A stretch of 64,000 bases of DNA, taken from positions 10,788,001-10,852,000 of the forward strand of contig NC_026657.2 in assembly GCF_000004075.3 (NCBI RefSeq). Direction: 5' to 3'. Below are positions 1-13,200 of this stretch, piece after piece. The translations under genes and the position numbers were made by a program. Source of the stretch: Cucumis sativus (Eukaryota > Streptophyta > Magnoliopsida > Cucurbitales > Cucurbitaceae). The number at the start of each line of letters is the position of its first letter. The first letter of the stretch is position 1. The notes beneath the pieces were generated by a model, which searched no databases, was not told the DNA's origin, and worked only from the letters and a program-made list of their open reading frames with translations.

Positions 1-808
1 CTGTCAGTAGTTTGCAGCCATGTTGTCCTCAGAACCTTCCACTATACGCTGAGATACAGAAATGCATGGGAATTATAAGGAGTCAGATACTTGCGCTTAT
101 ACCCACGTAGGTTCGAATCCAATTCCCCTTGTATTAAGTCAATTTGAAATGGTGTGTAAATACGTCTTTAGATATAATATTTTGGCCGCACCTTTTTGAA
201 TTATAAATTTGTAACTCCTTGCTATCAGTTTCTTTTTTCACTGTACCATAGACAGGAATTATGTATAAATCATTATAGTTTGAGCAAATTGTAGTTTCAT
301 TGAATGAATTCAATCTTCCACTTGCTTATGCATCGGTAGTATTGTTCCCCATCCTCTTTTTGGCATTAGATTATGCTTGGGGATTATCCAGTCTAGAATT
401 CTAATCTAGAGTAGAAAATAATTAGGTTCAATGATAGTAGTAAACACTGAGTTTGTCAAATGAGTAGAAGTGGCATTTAAATGATGGAAAAGATTTCTCA
501 TACAAACAATGGAATTCAGGTCATTGGATTTTAAAAAAGTTGCAATTTGCCAACAAACTAAAAGAATGCTGCAACATGAGTAAGAGAAGCTAAACATCAT
601 TCTTTCACTAGAGAAATCAAATTGTTTTAGACTCGTGAATATGATGAGACTTTATAGTTCTCGTTGCTCAAAAACATCAGGAACAGCAACCCGGTAGGGC
701 TTACTAACTGCCTTGCTTCCAAAAAGGTTCATCCTTTCAAGTTAATTCTCCAATCTTCTGAAAACTGAATATCTCCAGTTGTGTTTCCTTCCCTTTAAGC
801 TCACAATC
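1..808. other. Intergenic, no gene seen
   Basis: Reading both strands I find only short uninformative open frames. A tRNA B-box-like string lies at 110-120 but has no convincing cloverleaf around it. The right edge abuts the 3' end of the minus-strand gene at 809-1687. Confidence 0.6.
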
Positions 809-1687
809 TCAACTTCTTTTTGGGTTTTCCCCCAACGCCACACTCGGAGTCCTCAACAATCTGCAGTGTGCAATCTCAACATAAGGAAAAATGGAGGCAA
901 CACTCATCAGATTATATAGAGCTTGAAGAAGGGGGATTTCAACCTTTTGCCTTTTATTCTTCTTATTCTTATTTTTCTTCTTCTTGTTCTTCTTCTTTTG
1001 TTTCTTAGGCTCAGAATTCATAGATTCCCCTTCATCAAAAGAAGCCTGAATCATCATCATTCATCAGTCAAATTGTTAATACAATGATGATTAATACATT
1101 AGATTCACGAATTCTGAATAGAACTAACCTCAGGGTCATCAAATGTGTCCACATGCCGGATATTTGTACCACCTGATAAAAACATCATCATCATCATCAT
1201 ATATATATAGAGAGAGAGATAGAGAAGAAAAACAAACATACCAAACTTTGATTTGATTAGACTAGTTAATTCTATTCCGTATCCAACGCATTCACGATCT
1301 CAACAAAGAAAAATAGAAATACAAAAAGGTGGGAGAAAATACGAACTGGAATGAACAGAGGCTTTGGCATTACGAACAGCAAGGTCCAAAATCTGAGGAT
1401 TAATAGAAGAGAGAGCATTAGGATCTTGGTTCAATTTCCGGTGAAGAAACTTAGCGAGAGCCGCGGCTTTGTTGGTTTTCAATGGTCCACCTGGATGAGC
1501 CAACCTTTGAACAGAAACCCCATTGGTTAGAAGAGAAAACCCTAGATACCCAAATAGATGAAGAAGAAGAAGAAGAAGAAAGAAACCTTGGGTGAGATCG
1601 AGAAGAAGTGGATTGCGATGGGAGAGGAGCGAACTTGCTTCCGCGTAAAGCTCGTCTTTCTTCTTCGGTAAGATCTTCCATCACCAT
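809..1687 (-). CDS. Small plant protein of unknown function with lysine-rich tail
   Basis: Four exons join in frame: 1687-1587, 1504-1347, 1172-1129 and 1045-809, each with GT-AG borders, giving about 179 aa. The N-terminus is MVMEDLTEEERRALRGSKFA; the second Met (1681) may be the true start. A proline/serine linker follows, then LAHPGGPLKTNKAAALAKFL and an Asn/Ala-rich segment, then IRHVDTFDDPE, and finally a run of Lys/Asn (KKKNKKKKNKNKKNK) that resembles a nuclear or nucleolar signal. I recognise this architecture as a conserved short plant protein but cannot attach a function. The last 45 residues after the Lys run look unconserved, so the true C-terminus may differ through another splice. 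The joins are strong because every phase closes exactly. Confidence 0.75.
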
Positions 1688-1930
1688 TGGCTATGGATTT
1701 TCTCTATTTTTTGTTTTTTTTGTTTTTTCCAAATTCTTTCAGAAATTTGAATTCTGTTCCCTTTTTGCTTTGTGCAGATCTCACGACATCGCCCGTCGCT
1801 TCCTTTCTTCTCTTTGGGGGATGAGAAAGCAAAGTCGTTTTGTCGTCCCGTTGGAGGGAGGAGCTCCACGTGAACGACGTGTCGAACCACTAAATACCTT
1901 TTTCTTTTTCTCTAACATAGTTTTTTAAAA

Positions 1931-3030
1931 TAAAAAAAATAAAAAAAATAAAAAAAATGGTTTTCAAATATAACCAAATGAATCCCAAAGAGATTTGAGA
2001 ATGAATCATAAAGCAGTTTCTGTGAGGAATTTAGGGATAGCTGAAAATAAACATTGAAAAATGAGTGAAAAGAATGAGTAAAAATGGGGTATTAAATGAA
2101 TATAATTAATTGTGGGTTGTGAGCCCAATAGTAGTTAATATGTATAACACAAATTGGTTGGTTGAATAGTTGCTGGGAATCATCCTAATTCCTATGCATG
2201 AGAAGATGCTCCCACTTTGATCTCTTTTGTTTCCTAAATTATTAATTTTCTGGGTGGGTACACCCCTTATGGCACTATCCCATCCATCCACATCCATAAT
2301 AACAACAATAATAATAATAATTGTTGTTATATTTTCAAATACAGAATAAATAGTTGCATACAAAAGAAAATATATTTTGAAAGATAACGCAGATATAGTC
2401 GTAGAAGTACTAATAATAACAATAATAATGATATTCCACAAACAACGGTTGAAGAAAAGTAAATGAAAACAAGATGTCAATACACAACTTTTTTTCTATT
2501 ATACTTTACTATCTAACCTAAATAATACTTTTTTCTTTTTATTTTCTAGTTGCTTTTGGTCTATGAGTTCTAAAATTAAAATGGATTTTTTTACTCTCGA
2601 GCTTTATTAATAAACCCGCCCCACCAGTCTCTAGTCAAGGAGTTTGAAGAAATAGGTTTAGAAGGTCTTAAAGATATTTTATGTTTGATTTTCAAAAATA
2701 ATTATATGAAATTTTAAAATTTTGAAAAATAGTTTTGAAAAGGACATAATTTTTAAAAGTTATTATTCTAATTTAAAATGTCGTATAATTATTTAAAGTA
2801 AAAGTCTAAAGTTATAAGAGAAGCCTTTTAAACTTATTTTTAAAAAGTTAGATCAAATGAGTTTAATCTTATAAGTGGAGAGACTAAAAAGACCTATTTT
2901 CAAAGCTTACGAACAATTCATCCAAATCAATAAACTAAAAAGATATCTTTTGTTTGTAAAGAGAGATTTTAATATTTATGATTGACTTGAAAAACAGAAG
3001 AAGATAAAAGAGCAAATATGATAGAGTGAC
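1931..3030. other. AT-rich intergenic
   Basis: No coding signal on either strand. It holds short A/T runs and ATA/ATT microsatellite-like stretches near 2300-2430. It separates the upstream region of the minus-strand gene at 809-1687 from the repeat at 3032. Confidence 0.55.
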
Positions 3031-3031
3031 A

Positions 3032-3285
3032 CACATGGACGGATCTATTAAGGGGCTAGGGGTACGTGCCTTCCTTCAAATTCTCGGTTTTTGTATTTTA
3101 ATAGTAGTTTTGAAGTGTCAAATTACAATATATATTAAATAATGTGTCATTTCTTACTATATTCTGCCTTTGATATAGTGGATGTGGCCCCCTTTAAAAT
3201 TTGAAGGAGTTCAAATCTCATCTATTCCAATTTTTGTTGTTGTTAATAGTGTTCCCTACATATGATTTCTGGATACGCCACTGAT
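3032..3285. repeat. MITE/SINE-like interspersed element (tentative)
   Basis: The left edge carries GGACGGATCTATTAAGGGG and the right edge TTTCTGGATACGCCACTGA. Read as reverse complements the two edges are loosely similar (GGCGTATCCAGAAA against GGACGGATCTATTA), as expected of worn terminal inverted repeats. Edges of this look are common in plant non-autonomous elements. No target duplication was confirmed and no coding content is present. Confidence 0.35.
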
Positions 3286-3987
3286 AACACATACAACTAA
3301 ACTTCAACCGTGGAAGACCCAATTAAAAATAACAATACTTGTGGAGGGACGGGAGGAGTTTCACTTTCAGTACCCAGTCTTCTCAGAAGGAAAATCTTGC
3401 GGTAACAGCAAAAGGGATCACATGGAATTAATGTCAATGACGAGAGAAGCTAATCATGTTAGCTAGGGAGGAAATAAAGCACCTATGTGAAGTGGATATG
3501 TCATGTTGTGCTTTGCAACTCATATTCATATTATTTCAATCTTCCAAACAGAAGTTAATATATGGAAGTTAGGAAAATTAATGTGCAAAATATGGAGTTG
3601 AATAGTGTTATTATAGAAGTTGAGTTGCTAACACACTAATATATGGAGTTGGTAGGCCAGAAGACAAGACAGAGAATATGAAGGCAATAGGAAAAAGGAT
3701 GTAAAGTAAGAAATATTCTAAGAATGAGGAAGAATCTAATGCCATAAATAGGAGGAGTATGATGTAAGAAATTTTTGCATCATGGAGGCCACTTTGAATC
3801 TCCCCAACTGGAAATAGTAGAAAATATGGATTTTTAAAATCAACCATATGTTTGAAGTTTAAAAATATCTGCCCTTCCTCTCAACTTTTAACTTTGAAAT
3901 TTTGATTAACTTAGAGTTTAATATAGTTTTACTTAGCTCAAAACTTATTAATACCAAAATAACACTGGATTTAAAGTGAGTATCTGG

Positions 3988-4400
3988 GGTGTTCACGCAA
4001 ACCGAAGAAATTTAACTATCTCCTTTTAAAGTCAAACTGAGCCAAATTGAAAACTCAATGAAACTGAGAAATTTTGAATACGAAATATCAGTTTGGCTTC
4101 ACATTCGAAAACCAAATTTGAAATTGAACTACTATATGTATATTTAAAAATGAGTAAAACCGATTCTAAAACTAGATCGTTTTAATTTTGAAGAACAAAA
4201 CTGTATTTAAAACGAACCATTTTTTTTTTGTTTAACTATTTTTAAAATACCAAAACTGAATTTCAAACCGAACCCGTATAAATATCGTCATTTAAAACAG
4301 TAAATCAGTTCAGTTTAACGAAACCGGATCATTTTCACTACTAATGAATATAACTATCAGTAAAAAGTGTAAAATTTTGAAACCCCACCTAACCGAAACT
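3988..4400. repeat. Degenerate 'AAACCGAA' repeat element
   Basis: It starts with GGGGTGTTCACGCAAACCGA and repeatedly uses AAACCGA/AACCGAA words on one strand before ending near CACCTAACCGAAACTATC. This resembles a widespread class of plant elements with GGTTCGGTTT-rich ends. It is heavily diverged, so family and exact ends are uncertain. Confidence 0.35.
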
Positions 4401-6119
4401 ATCAAAAATTGGATAGTATGTTTTCTTTTTTCACTTTGTATTAAATACAAGGGTAAAAATTGATGAGGAAAACGACAGAATCATGTAATTTTCTGCTGAA
4501 GTTGGAATATGTCAGCTTCCTTTTAAATGCAAAAAAGAAGAGAGAATCTCAGGGAGTTTTTCTATCAGAACAAATAGTGGATTTCAAGCAGCAGTGAGTG
4601 GAAGAGGGGACATGTTCTGTTGCTATGTTCTACAATTATTTCATAACATACAAGACACTGAAAAAGTAATTCAAAGGAAACCACAGAGAGTTGAAGGGTT
4701 TAGGGTTTGGAAGAAAGTCATGTACACAGTACCTGTAAGGAAAGGCTGCCTTTGGATGGAGAGGACCCCCCACCCCCTGTGGAGCACCAGAATACACCAA
4801 ATTTCTATCAGGATGCCTTTGATAAATAGGTTGGACCCCTCTAAGGGAGCACCAAACTATACCCACATTTCTGTAAATGCACACCAACCCTACAACCAAT
4901 TTGAACTTAAATGTATTATAATAAAATATATAGTGGAAAATGCCAACAAAGTGGTTTCATTTTAGCTTGGTAATATACATAATTAGGACATCTTATATGA
5001 AGATCTTTTGGATGTACTAGTAAGTAAAGCTTACTACGAAAAAGGCTTATCCCTAAAGTAGACAATATTAATTCAACTTGAAGCTAATGTACATAGTTCA
5101 AATTTAGCTTATAAATTTTTATCTTACTTTTAGAAGTAATGATAATAATTCCTATCCAACGAAAACATAAACTTATCTGAAGTACATAAACCCAAAGGAT
5201 GTTTAGATAGTTTCAGTAATATAATATCATATCCATGAATGCCTTTACCCTCCATAGATATTTTCATTGAAGAGTTAAAAGAATGAAAGAAGTGAAAGTT
5301 TGATTGACAGCTAAAAATTAAAAGTTTTGCTGGGAGTTGGGAGAAGTGGAAAGAGGTGGAAGGCAAAAGCAAAAGCAAAAGATGATTAATGACAACACTA
5401 AGATGGATGGGGGTAGCACACACAAGATCTGAGGACACCAAATATCAAATAGGAAACCAGAATCTAATATGGCCCCTAGTCCCTACTAACTGCTTCTTCT
5501 TCTCATTGAGAATTGAGAAATGAGAAATGCCACTTGAGACAATTTGTCAATGTGGACCAAAGTAGGTTTCTCATAAATATATCAAATACCTCATCATTTA
5601 ATCATCTATCATTTTCAATTTTACCTTCAACCAACGCATGTTTACAAAGTTAGAATCCACCTCCAACTTTACGCTCTTTATAATATATATTCATTGAAGA
5701 AAAAAACTTTTAAAATTTTTGGTTATCAAACGTAAGTGTGTTTGGTTGCTCATGGAAAATGTTATTAGAATTTATGAAAATAAATTAGAGATATTTAATT
5801 TAATATTATAATTGCAGTAGATTAATTAATCAAACTTTAAATATCATCCAATAATAAAAATTATTTAATTAATTAAGAATTGACAATAATTTTAGTTATA
5901 AACATTTGAAAATTGAGTAATTTATACTTAAGTTTAAACAATTAATATAATTTTAAAAATATTTAATGAAGTTATATTAATTATAATTTAATACATAAAT
6001 ATTTTTATAATTAATTAAGTTTGTCAGTAGTCTTAATTTTAATTAAATAATATAAAAATATATTTTCAATAATCAATATATTATATAAAAAAATAAATGA
6101 AATAACAAAAAGGTTTTTT
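4401..6119. other. Intergenic, no gene supported
   Basis: Open frames exist on both strands around 4594-4965, but neither resembles a protein family and they overlap head-on. The rest is AT-rich. Nothing else was recognised. Confidence 0.5.
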
Positions 6120-7010
6120 TTTATAAAAAAAAGTACTATTTACCCAATAAAAAATGTCAAAAATAGTAAATTTAACAAAAATATAGTAAAATTTTTTGTT
6201 TCTATCAATAACAAACATTGATATACTTCTATCAGCGACATTGCATCTAAATATTTCAATTTGTTTTGCTATTTTTAAAAATGTCCTTAAAAGACCATAC
6301 CAAATTCATTACACTCGATTTTTATATGGGGTCTAAATATTTTGTCAATTTCTCTATTTTTTATAATTCTTAATAAAAAAATATGCCAACAATAAGAAAA
6401 CACAAAATTGAAAAAAGGTAGAAAAAGTATTTAAAAAATGAGATTTTTTACTAAAAAATATTTAAACATGGAAAAAACTCACTCACAATAAAAAATACCA
6501 AAAATGTCCTTATTGACACATGTAATATATTTGACTATACGATCGTTTAAGTTTATATTCAGTCATTAGATTTGATCGTATCCAAATGTAAACGATTTTC
6601 TTTCAAAAATTCTTTGATACACACACTATCGTTTGTATTTGGGCATACGATCGTTTAGATTTGCGTACTCAAATCTAAACGATTTTTTTAAAAATATTTT
6701 TTTGTACATAATCATTTAGATTTTATACGTTTATATTTGATACACGGTCTTGAAAAACCAAATAACAGTTTGAAAAAAAAGTTTCATATTTGATATAAGA
6801 TTTTGAACCAAATAACCGTTTAAAATTTTTTAAAACAAATTCTAAAAAAAGAAAGAGAAAAATACAAAAGAATGACAAAGCTAAAATATTTTTAAAAAAT
6901 AACTCACTTGATTGTCTTTTTTATTTTATTATACGGTCGTAAATATTATGGTATTTTGTTATAAAGGTGAAAGTTTTCATAAAATAATGGTTCCAAATAT
7001 GGGATTTTAA
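6120..7010. repeat. AT-rich repeat with ACGATCGTTTAGATTTG words
   Basis: The motif ACGATCGTTTAAGTTTATA, its near copy ACGATCGTTTAGATTTGCG and inverted versions (AATCTAAACGATT, AATGTAAACGATT) recur between about 6535 and 6730. The first 180 bases (ATAGTAAATTTAACAAAAAT, later TTTGCTATTTTTAAAAATG) vaguely resemble the MITE family seen whole at 29933 and 57671. No coding content. Confidence 0.4.
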
Positions 7011-7066
7011 CGAACTCTTCCGTTTGCATGGCTAAACAAATCACTTCTTTTGTTTTAGGTAATTTT

Positions 7067-7259
7067 AGGTAACATATGAAAAAATTTCCATAAATAAATC
7101 ATATGTTTTAGGTAAATTTTCTATAAATAATAATATGTTTTAGGTAACATATGAAAAATTTTCCAGAAATAAATAATATGTTTTAGATAACATATTAAAA
7201 ATTGTCCATAAACAAATAATATGTTTTAGGTAGCATATTAAAGAATTTCATAATAAATA
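7067..7259 (+). repeat. Minisatellite, about 43-bp unit
   Basis: The unit starts AGGTAACATATGAAAAATTT and ends AATAATATGTTTT. It is repeated head to tail about four and a half times with a few substitutions (AGATAACATATTAAA, AGGTAGCATATTAAA in later copies). The first copy contains an extra piece ending in the same ATGTTTTAGG border. It is non-coding. Confidence 0.7.
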
Positions 7260-8733
7260 CCTGGAAAAATGGCATTTTCGGAAAGAGCCAAAACCTTCTA
7301 ACAAACACCAATTTTAATCCATTCTCCCTCAAAACCCCCAACCAAGCAGGTCATTAAATGTTAATTTTATTGATATAGTTAAGACATGTAAACATGTCAT
7401 GAGAAGAAATAGACTTTTTTCTTACGTGTAGCTTCAAAGTGACACATATTTATCTGTTCTAACTACTCTAGTAAAACAATAATTTACTGATGCATCAACT
7501 TTTTGTTGGTAAAATTTAAACAAAAAGGCCCTAAAGAGGTTTTTGAGAATCACCTAAAAGTGTAAAGACCATTCGGTATATTTCCCCTTTATCAAATTCC
7601 ATTGCTTCATGCTATATCCCATTTTCCACCGCCACCAACAAAAAGGGAAAAAAAATTCAAAGAGTAAAGCTAGATTTCATTTCAGCAAAGATGGAAGAAA
7701 AAAAGTTAGGAAAGCACTTGTCTTTTGTTGGCTTAATTCATACCTCGTTCTTTCATCAACTAGGTATATAATATTCTCACATGGATGAACTTTGAATATA
7801 CCCAATCTGACCACTGCTGAGGCCTGGAATTAGAACAAAAAGACTTTAAACCGTATGATATAATCTACTTCAAAATTCAGTTAGTAACTCAACGCATAAT
7901 TCATCGCTCAATATTCAGTCAGTAACTCACCACATAATTCATCATAGAAAAGTGAATGGTATTTCCTCAGTCACATCCTGATTCTTGTACAATTCGAAAG
8001 GGAGCTTTACAATATATTCCATTTCGCGTTCCCCTTTCAGCCGTAGAAAATGGTAAGAGAATCTGGGTTTTAGTTTCATGGCATGCAAAAGCTAAACCAC
8101 TTGATGATTTATTACCTACTCGTATAATCATGTTACAGGCAGAAAGTTACTCCAGTAAACTGTGTCACATTCATCAAATAAAATGATGTCTCCAATTATT
8201 ATTTATTAACTTGAAAAAATACACCAAGTCTTGAATATACTTTTCAGTTGGCCAAAGTTATTTTTTAGAAACAAATACATTTTTTACGCTTCAGTCAAGA
8301 AAATTACATTTTTATCTTCTAGTTTTTTAGTTTACTTTTATTTTTGGTCTATAGGTAACTAACTGAAAATTAACGCAAATAACTTGGTGGCATTTGCAAA
8401 AATCCCTCAGTAAACGTACGTGTAAGATCTCAATTTGCATGCTTGGAAGAGATGGAATGAACATAAGAGGGGGGAAATATCAAAAGAGGTAGGAAATATA
8501 AAATCCACGCCTCAGACTGGATTGAGGTCAATTTGATCAGTTTCGATCGGTAAAGTTATAGGCTTAAAATAAAATCAAATATGCCAAGGCTTAAATAACT
8601 CACAGGAAAAAAGATATAACCTAATACAAGTCTCAAATAACGAACCTCAAAACATTGACAAAGAAAAATAAAACAATGCATCAAAATTAAGGCTTGAGTA
8701 ACTTTCACGAAAAAGATATATACAAGTGAAACT

Positions 8734-8739
8734 CACGTG
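8734..8739 (+). promoter_or_regulatory. G-box CACGTG upstream of the dioxygenase gene
   Basis: A palindromic CACGTG sits about 120 bases upstream of the TATA box and 225 bases upstream of the start codon. bHLH and bZIP factors bind this motif in plants. Function here is inferred from position only. Confidence 0.45.
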
Positions 8740-8854
8740 TCAAATAATGCCCCAAATTCAATGTCCCCACGAACTGTAATATATTTCAGAAATAATAATA
8801 ATAATAAAAAGAAATAGTGCTTCAAGTAGCTCTGAATGCATGCTTGGGCAGCAC

Positions 8855-8862
8855 TATAAATA
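8855..8862 (+). promoter_or_regulatory. TATA box of the dioxygenase gene
   Basis: TATAAATA occurs 102 bases before the ATG at 8964, leaving room for a leader of about 70 bases. It fits the consensus and lies just ahead of a gene that begins cleanly. Confidence 0.7.
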
Positions 8863-8963
8863 CAGGGTCATCTCAGGGTAGAGATACTTGCATTCCAAGA
8901 GTTTCAACCTTCATCTAAGCTCATTTCTTTCTTAAGAACCCTGTTTCTAACTCTCCACTCTCT

Positions 8964-10294
8964 ATGGCTCCAGGACCTATTTCTCCAATCAAGCAAGGGC
9001 ACATTCAAGATGTGCAAGAACTCAGAAAGTTTGAGCCTAACATTATTCCCGAGAGATTTATCAGGGACATACAAGAGAGACCAGCACCAGCAACACCTTT
9101 AATCTCATCCTCTGACATTCCCACTATTGATTTATCCAAGCTTCTAAAGGGAAACAGAGATGAACTTCTGCAGCTAGCCACTGCCTGCGAGGAATGGGGA
9201 TTTTTTCAGGTAAAAAACTGATTGTTTATTTCCTTTTCAGCAGCTTAAGGTAGGCCGTGAAGACTAATGCCTTGGTTTTCTATTAGGTAATCAATCACGG
9301 AATCGCTCTGAACCTACTAGAAAATATAGAGGGGCAGGCAATGGAATTCTTCAGGCTACCTTTGGAAGAGAAACAAAAGTACGCAATGGCACCAGGGACA
9401 GTTCAAGGATATGGGCAAGCATTTGTGTTCTCAGAGCACCAAAAACTGGATTGGTGTAACATGTTCGCTCTAGGAATTACACCCGAATATTTAAGGAACC
9501 CTCTATTATGGCCAAACAAGCCAGCTAACTTCAGGTTGTTGTTCATGTTTTTCTTTTTCCAATACTGTCACCATTGCATTATCCATCCAGTAGCTTACAA
9601 TTATGCTCCTTTTCTTTTGCAGCAATACTGTGGAGATTTACTCAAAAGAAGTAAGAAAGCTTTGCAAGAATCTATTGAAGTACATAGCTTTAAGCCTTGG
9701 TCTAAAAGAGGACCTATTTGAAGAAGCGTTTGGGGCGGCCGTGCAGGCAGTAAGGATGAATTACTATCCACCGTGTTCAAGACCTGATCTTGTTTTGGGG
9801 TTGAGTCCACACTCCGATGGAAGTGCTTTAACTGTTTTGCAGCAAGGAAAGGGATGCTCAGTTGGGCTCCAAATCCTTAAAGATGACAAGTGGGTTCCTG
9901 TTCAACCGATCCCAAATGCACTTGTGATCAACATTGGCGATACAATGGAGGTAAAAATGAAACTTTGTCTAATACTAGAAATGGTTATCTATCTCATAAT
10001 GGAGACTTAACCTCCTTTCTCATTGTTACATGTATGCAGGTTGTTACAAATGGCAGGTACAAATCCGTCGAGCACAGAGCTGTGACTCACAAACACACTG
10101 ACCGACTTTCCCTCGTCACATTTTATGCTCCTAGCTATGACATAGAGCTTGGTCCAATGCCAGAATTCGTGGACAAAAACAATCCATGCAAGTATAGAAG
10201 ATACAATCATGGAGAATACAGCAAGCACTATGTAGCGAACAAGTTACAGGGAAAGAGAACCCTGGAGTTTGCTAAGATTCCAATAAAAAACTGA
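8964..10294 (+). CDS. 2-oxoglutarate/Fe(II)-dependent dioxygenase, SRG1-like
   Basis: Four exons (8964-9209, 9287-9534, 9623-9950, 10040-10294) with GT-AG borders give 358 aa, the usual length for the plant DOXC class. The N-terminal DIOX_N part includes IPTIDLSKLL and WGFFQVINHG. The catalytic jelly-roll carries MNYYPP and then the iron ligands His228 and Asp230 (SPHSDGS) and His286 (SVEHRAV), with the 2-oxoglutarate-binding Arg296 and Ser298 (RLSLVTF). All essential residues are present. The enzyme should oxidise a small specialised metabolite or hormone in the cytosol using O2 and 2-oxoglutarate. The substrate cannot be told from sequence: relatives include SRG1 and O-demethylase-like proteins. 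The start is chosen because it lies 102 bases after a TATA box and gives the standard N-terminus. Confidence 0.93.
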
Positions 10295-13200
10295 TGCTAA
10301 AGCATTCACAAACTTTCCCACCAAGGGATACCAATGCCAGGCACTTTATAGAATTTAGCACAGCGATACTGTGACGTTGGCAATAAGGGGAAAAAAATAT
10401 CGGTCAACATGCATAATGTACATCATGTCTTTAATTATTTCTCAATTTAAATGGATTGTCTATCACAGTTAACTCTTACCTAGTTAAGCTTCGTAATTTT
10501 TGACAATTTGGTTTCTGGGGCCTCTAAGATTTGACGCTTCTCTTGTCAAGTCATGTTTGTCTTTGGGGATTTCAATCAAATAGCAGCTGTACTTGGAAGA
10601 AAACAAGAGTGACACAACGTAGATGTCCCTTTTTAACTACATACGAGAAGATACATGTGGGAACCAACAACATAATATCCCCACTAGATTGTTTAAAACC
10701 ACAAAAGGAGTTAATGGACGAGACCTCCATGACTATTATTTTAGCAAGAGAACGTCCGGGTGGTGACCAAAAAAGAGCTCATAAAATATGAATATATTCA
10801 CATCAAGCGCTTCGACAGATGCACAAACCATATCAATAGTTTTCTTTTTGTTCCTAATGTTTTATTTAGTTCTGAGTGCTAAGAACAAGTAGTCCACAAA
10901 GCAAAGCATGATGATACCGAATATAATAATGGCTTGAATAAACAAATCAAATATCCCGTGTAATAATGGCTCCATACTGACCCACCATGAAACTTGGCAA
11001 ATTAGTAAAACAGTTTTTCATCCACCACTAGTTAAAATCAGAGTGCCAATGCAAGTAGTGGCTCCATTAGTTAGAAAAGGTTCCGAGTTGCAAAGACCAA
11101 CACATCTGATGCAATGTCTTGGTAGAAATGGAAGAATATAGCCCATTAGGAATTTGTGAGTTTAATATCCTGAGGACTTTGTTGGACAAGGATACAGAAT
11201 CAACAAACTTTTTAATCCGTGATTCTAAATCTCACTCAAGGGAGGAAAGAAAAAACCCTTACTGACGTAGAAAAGTCCTATGCTTCGAGATTAATCTCGT
11301 TGGAAGTAAATACACCGCCGCTCTTTTTTTTGGTCGGTACACAACAGATGGACAGAAAATAGAATTTGGAAGCCGAACAATAGGTGAAGAAATTGAAAGA
11401 TAGGGATTATTTATCTCCATTTTTCAACTTTAAAACTTTACTTTTGATAGCTATGCAAATGGATTAGGAATAACTAGACAGAAGAAAACGATTAGTGTTT
11501 CGAAGATTGATTATCAAATAATACAATCAAGAAAGATGACTTTAAATTAATTCTAAAATATAATTGTTGCTAACCAGCAAAATAAGTAGGACTAATTATC
11601 TTTATTGGTAAGAAATTTTAAAAATTTACAAAATCTAACTTTTAATAAACGAGAAGATTTCTCTTGTAGGCTTGTAACTTAACATATTATGAAAGGCTTC
11701 CCCGAGTAACAATAATGGTGGAAAGGTCCAGGTGGTGAACAGAGTGCATGCTGTCATGTTCACATTGGTAGCGCCACCAAACGAATGCAAGCAGTCATAG
11801 TCACTCGATAAAAGCAATTAAGAAATGATTGCAGTAGAAGAATTCTTTATCCTATACCCATTTACCATCTAAATTCATTAGCAATCTCAACTAAAAGATT
11901 GCTAAATTCATCACAGGCATCAGCTGATTGCTAAAATAATCATGGAAGCAAACACTTGTTAATTACTCCAAATTCTAAATCAATGGTCAATCATAGATTC
12001 GATATTTATAAACGTTTTATCATATATGTGTGTGTATATATATATATTGAGTTAACTATTGACTTAAAAGTTGATAATCGCTTGTACCAGGTAATTAGAA
12101 CATAATATTTCCAGGTGGTATATTCCTCTTTCATGATACAGGAATAAAAAGTTTTACAGTTAGAAAATGATATAAAACCTCCAAACGGAGGAAGACAGAT
12201 CATGAAAGGGAACCATAGAATCATCGGAATGTGGCCGTAATTATTGTGCGTGAAAAAGGACCAGAACCCACTAAGAAACGATCCAATGCTCACACGAAGG
12301 AAGTCCTTTTCTTTTTTAATATCTCTAATTTCCACCGGTAATAGTGGAAGCGTCAAATAGGAACTCTATAAAGGAAACATGATCTCAGCACAAGGGCCCC
12401 AAAATCCCACCCTCAGGAAACTTTTAATAAGTTGCATTAGTCAAACATGATTATTTCAATGATTGATTGATTTTATAATATAAATTTCACAAGAAAAATT
12501 AAAAAGATGCAAGATGCAAGATGCAAGATGCGAGATGCGAGATATTATTTGTCTAATTGATATTGGATACCTTGTGATTTGGGAATCTGAAGAGGACCGT
12601 CAATTTTGCTTCACTAACTTCATCATTTCTTTCTTCCACTACTCCGTAGAATTGAAATTCCTTACATTTCGTAAGCTCCCTATATGCTATGTACATTAAC
12701 ATTCCCCTTTTCTTTCATATCGAAGCCCGACCATTACTGTTCATTCATACTTCACAAAATAAGAAAAGAGTTTCATGTGCGAAAATTAACAACCGAACAA
12801 ACCTCACCTCACAGACTGTATTATCAGGAGTTAATGCGGCATCGTTTAGGCCAAATGTTCCATCATTGCCTGAAGAATTCGAAGAAATTTCAATATGAAA
12901 TAGGGAAATTCATCCAAGCATTGTAAATTTTACTTTAAATTGTATGTATTTCGACGATTGTCCCATTGTTCATGATTATCGATTACTATTTTCCATAGTG
13001 AGTGAGAGAGAGAGAGATCGCACCTTTGGCGCCAAAAGAATTCTGAAAATCGATGCAATCAACGGAACAAAACCGGGGAAATTGTTCGTTACAATAGTTG
13101 ATCTAATTGCGCCACCACCGAAACTTATTGAAAATTAAACTTTTTTTCAATGCTATTGATTGGTTTGGTTTTGCTGTTGAAATCTTTCCCATTCTATAAA

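Noticed and set aside
90-130. tRNA or SINE B box (GGTTCGAATCC at 110-120)
   Set aside because: The T-stem pairs imperfectly and no A box, anticodon arm or acceptor stem could be laid out around it.
4594-4965. Overlapping open frames on both strands
   Set aside because: Neither has family resemblance or splice support, and head-on overlap argues for chance.
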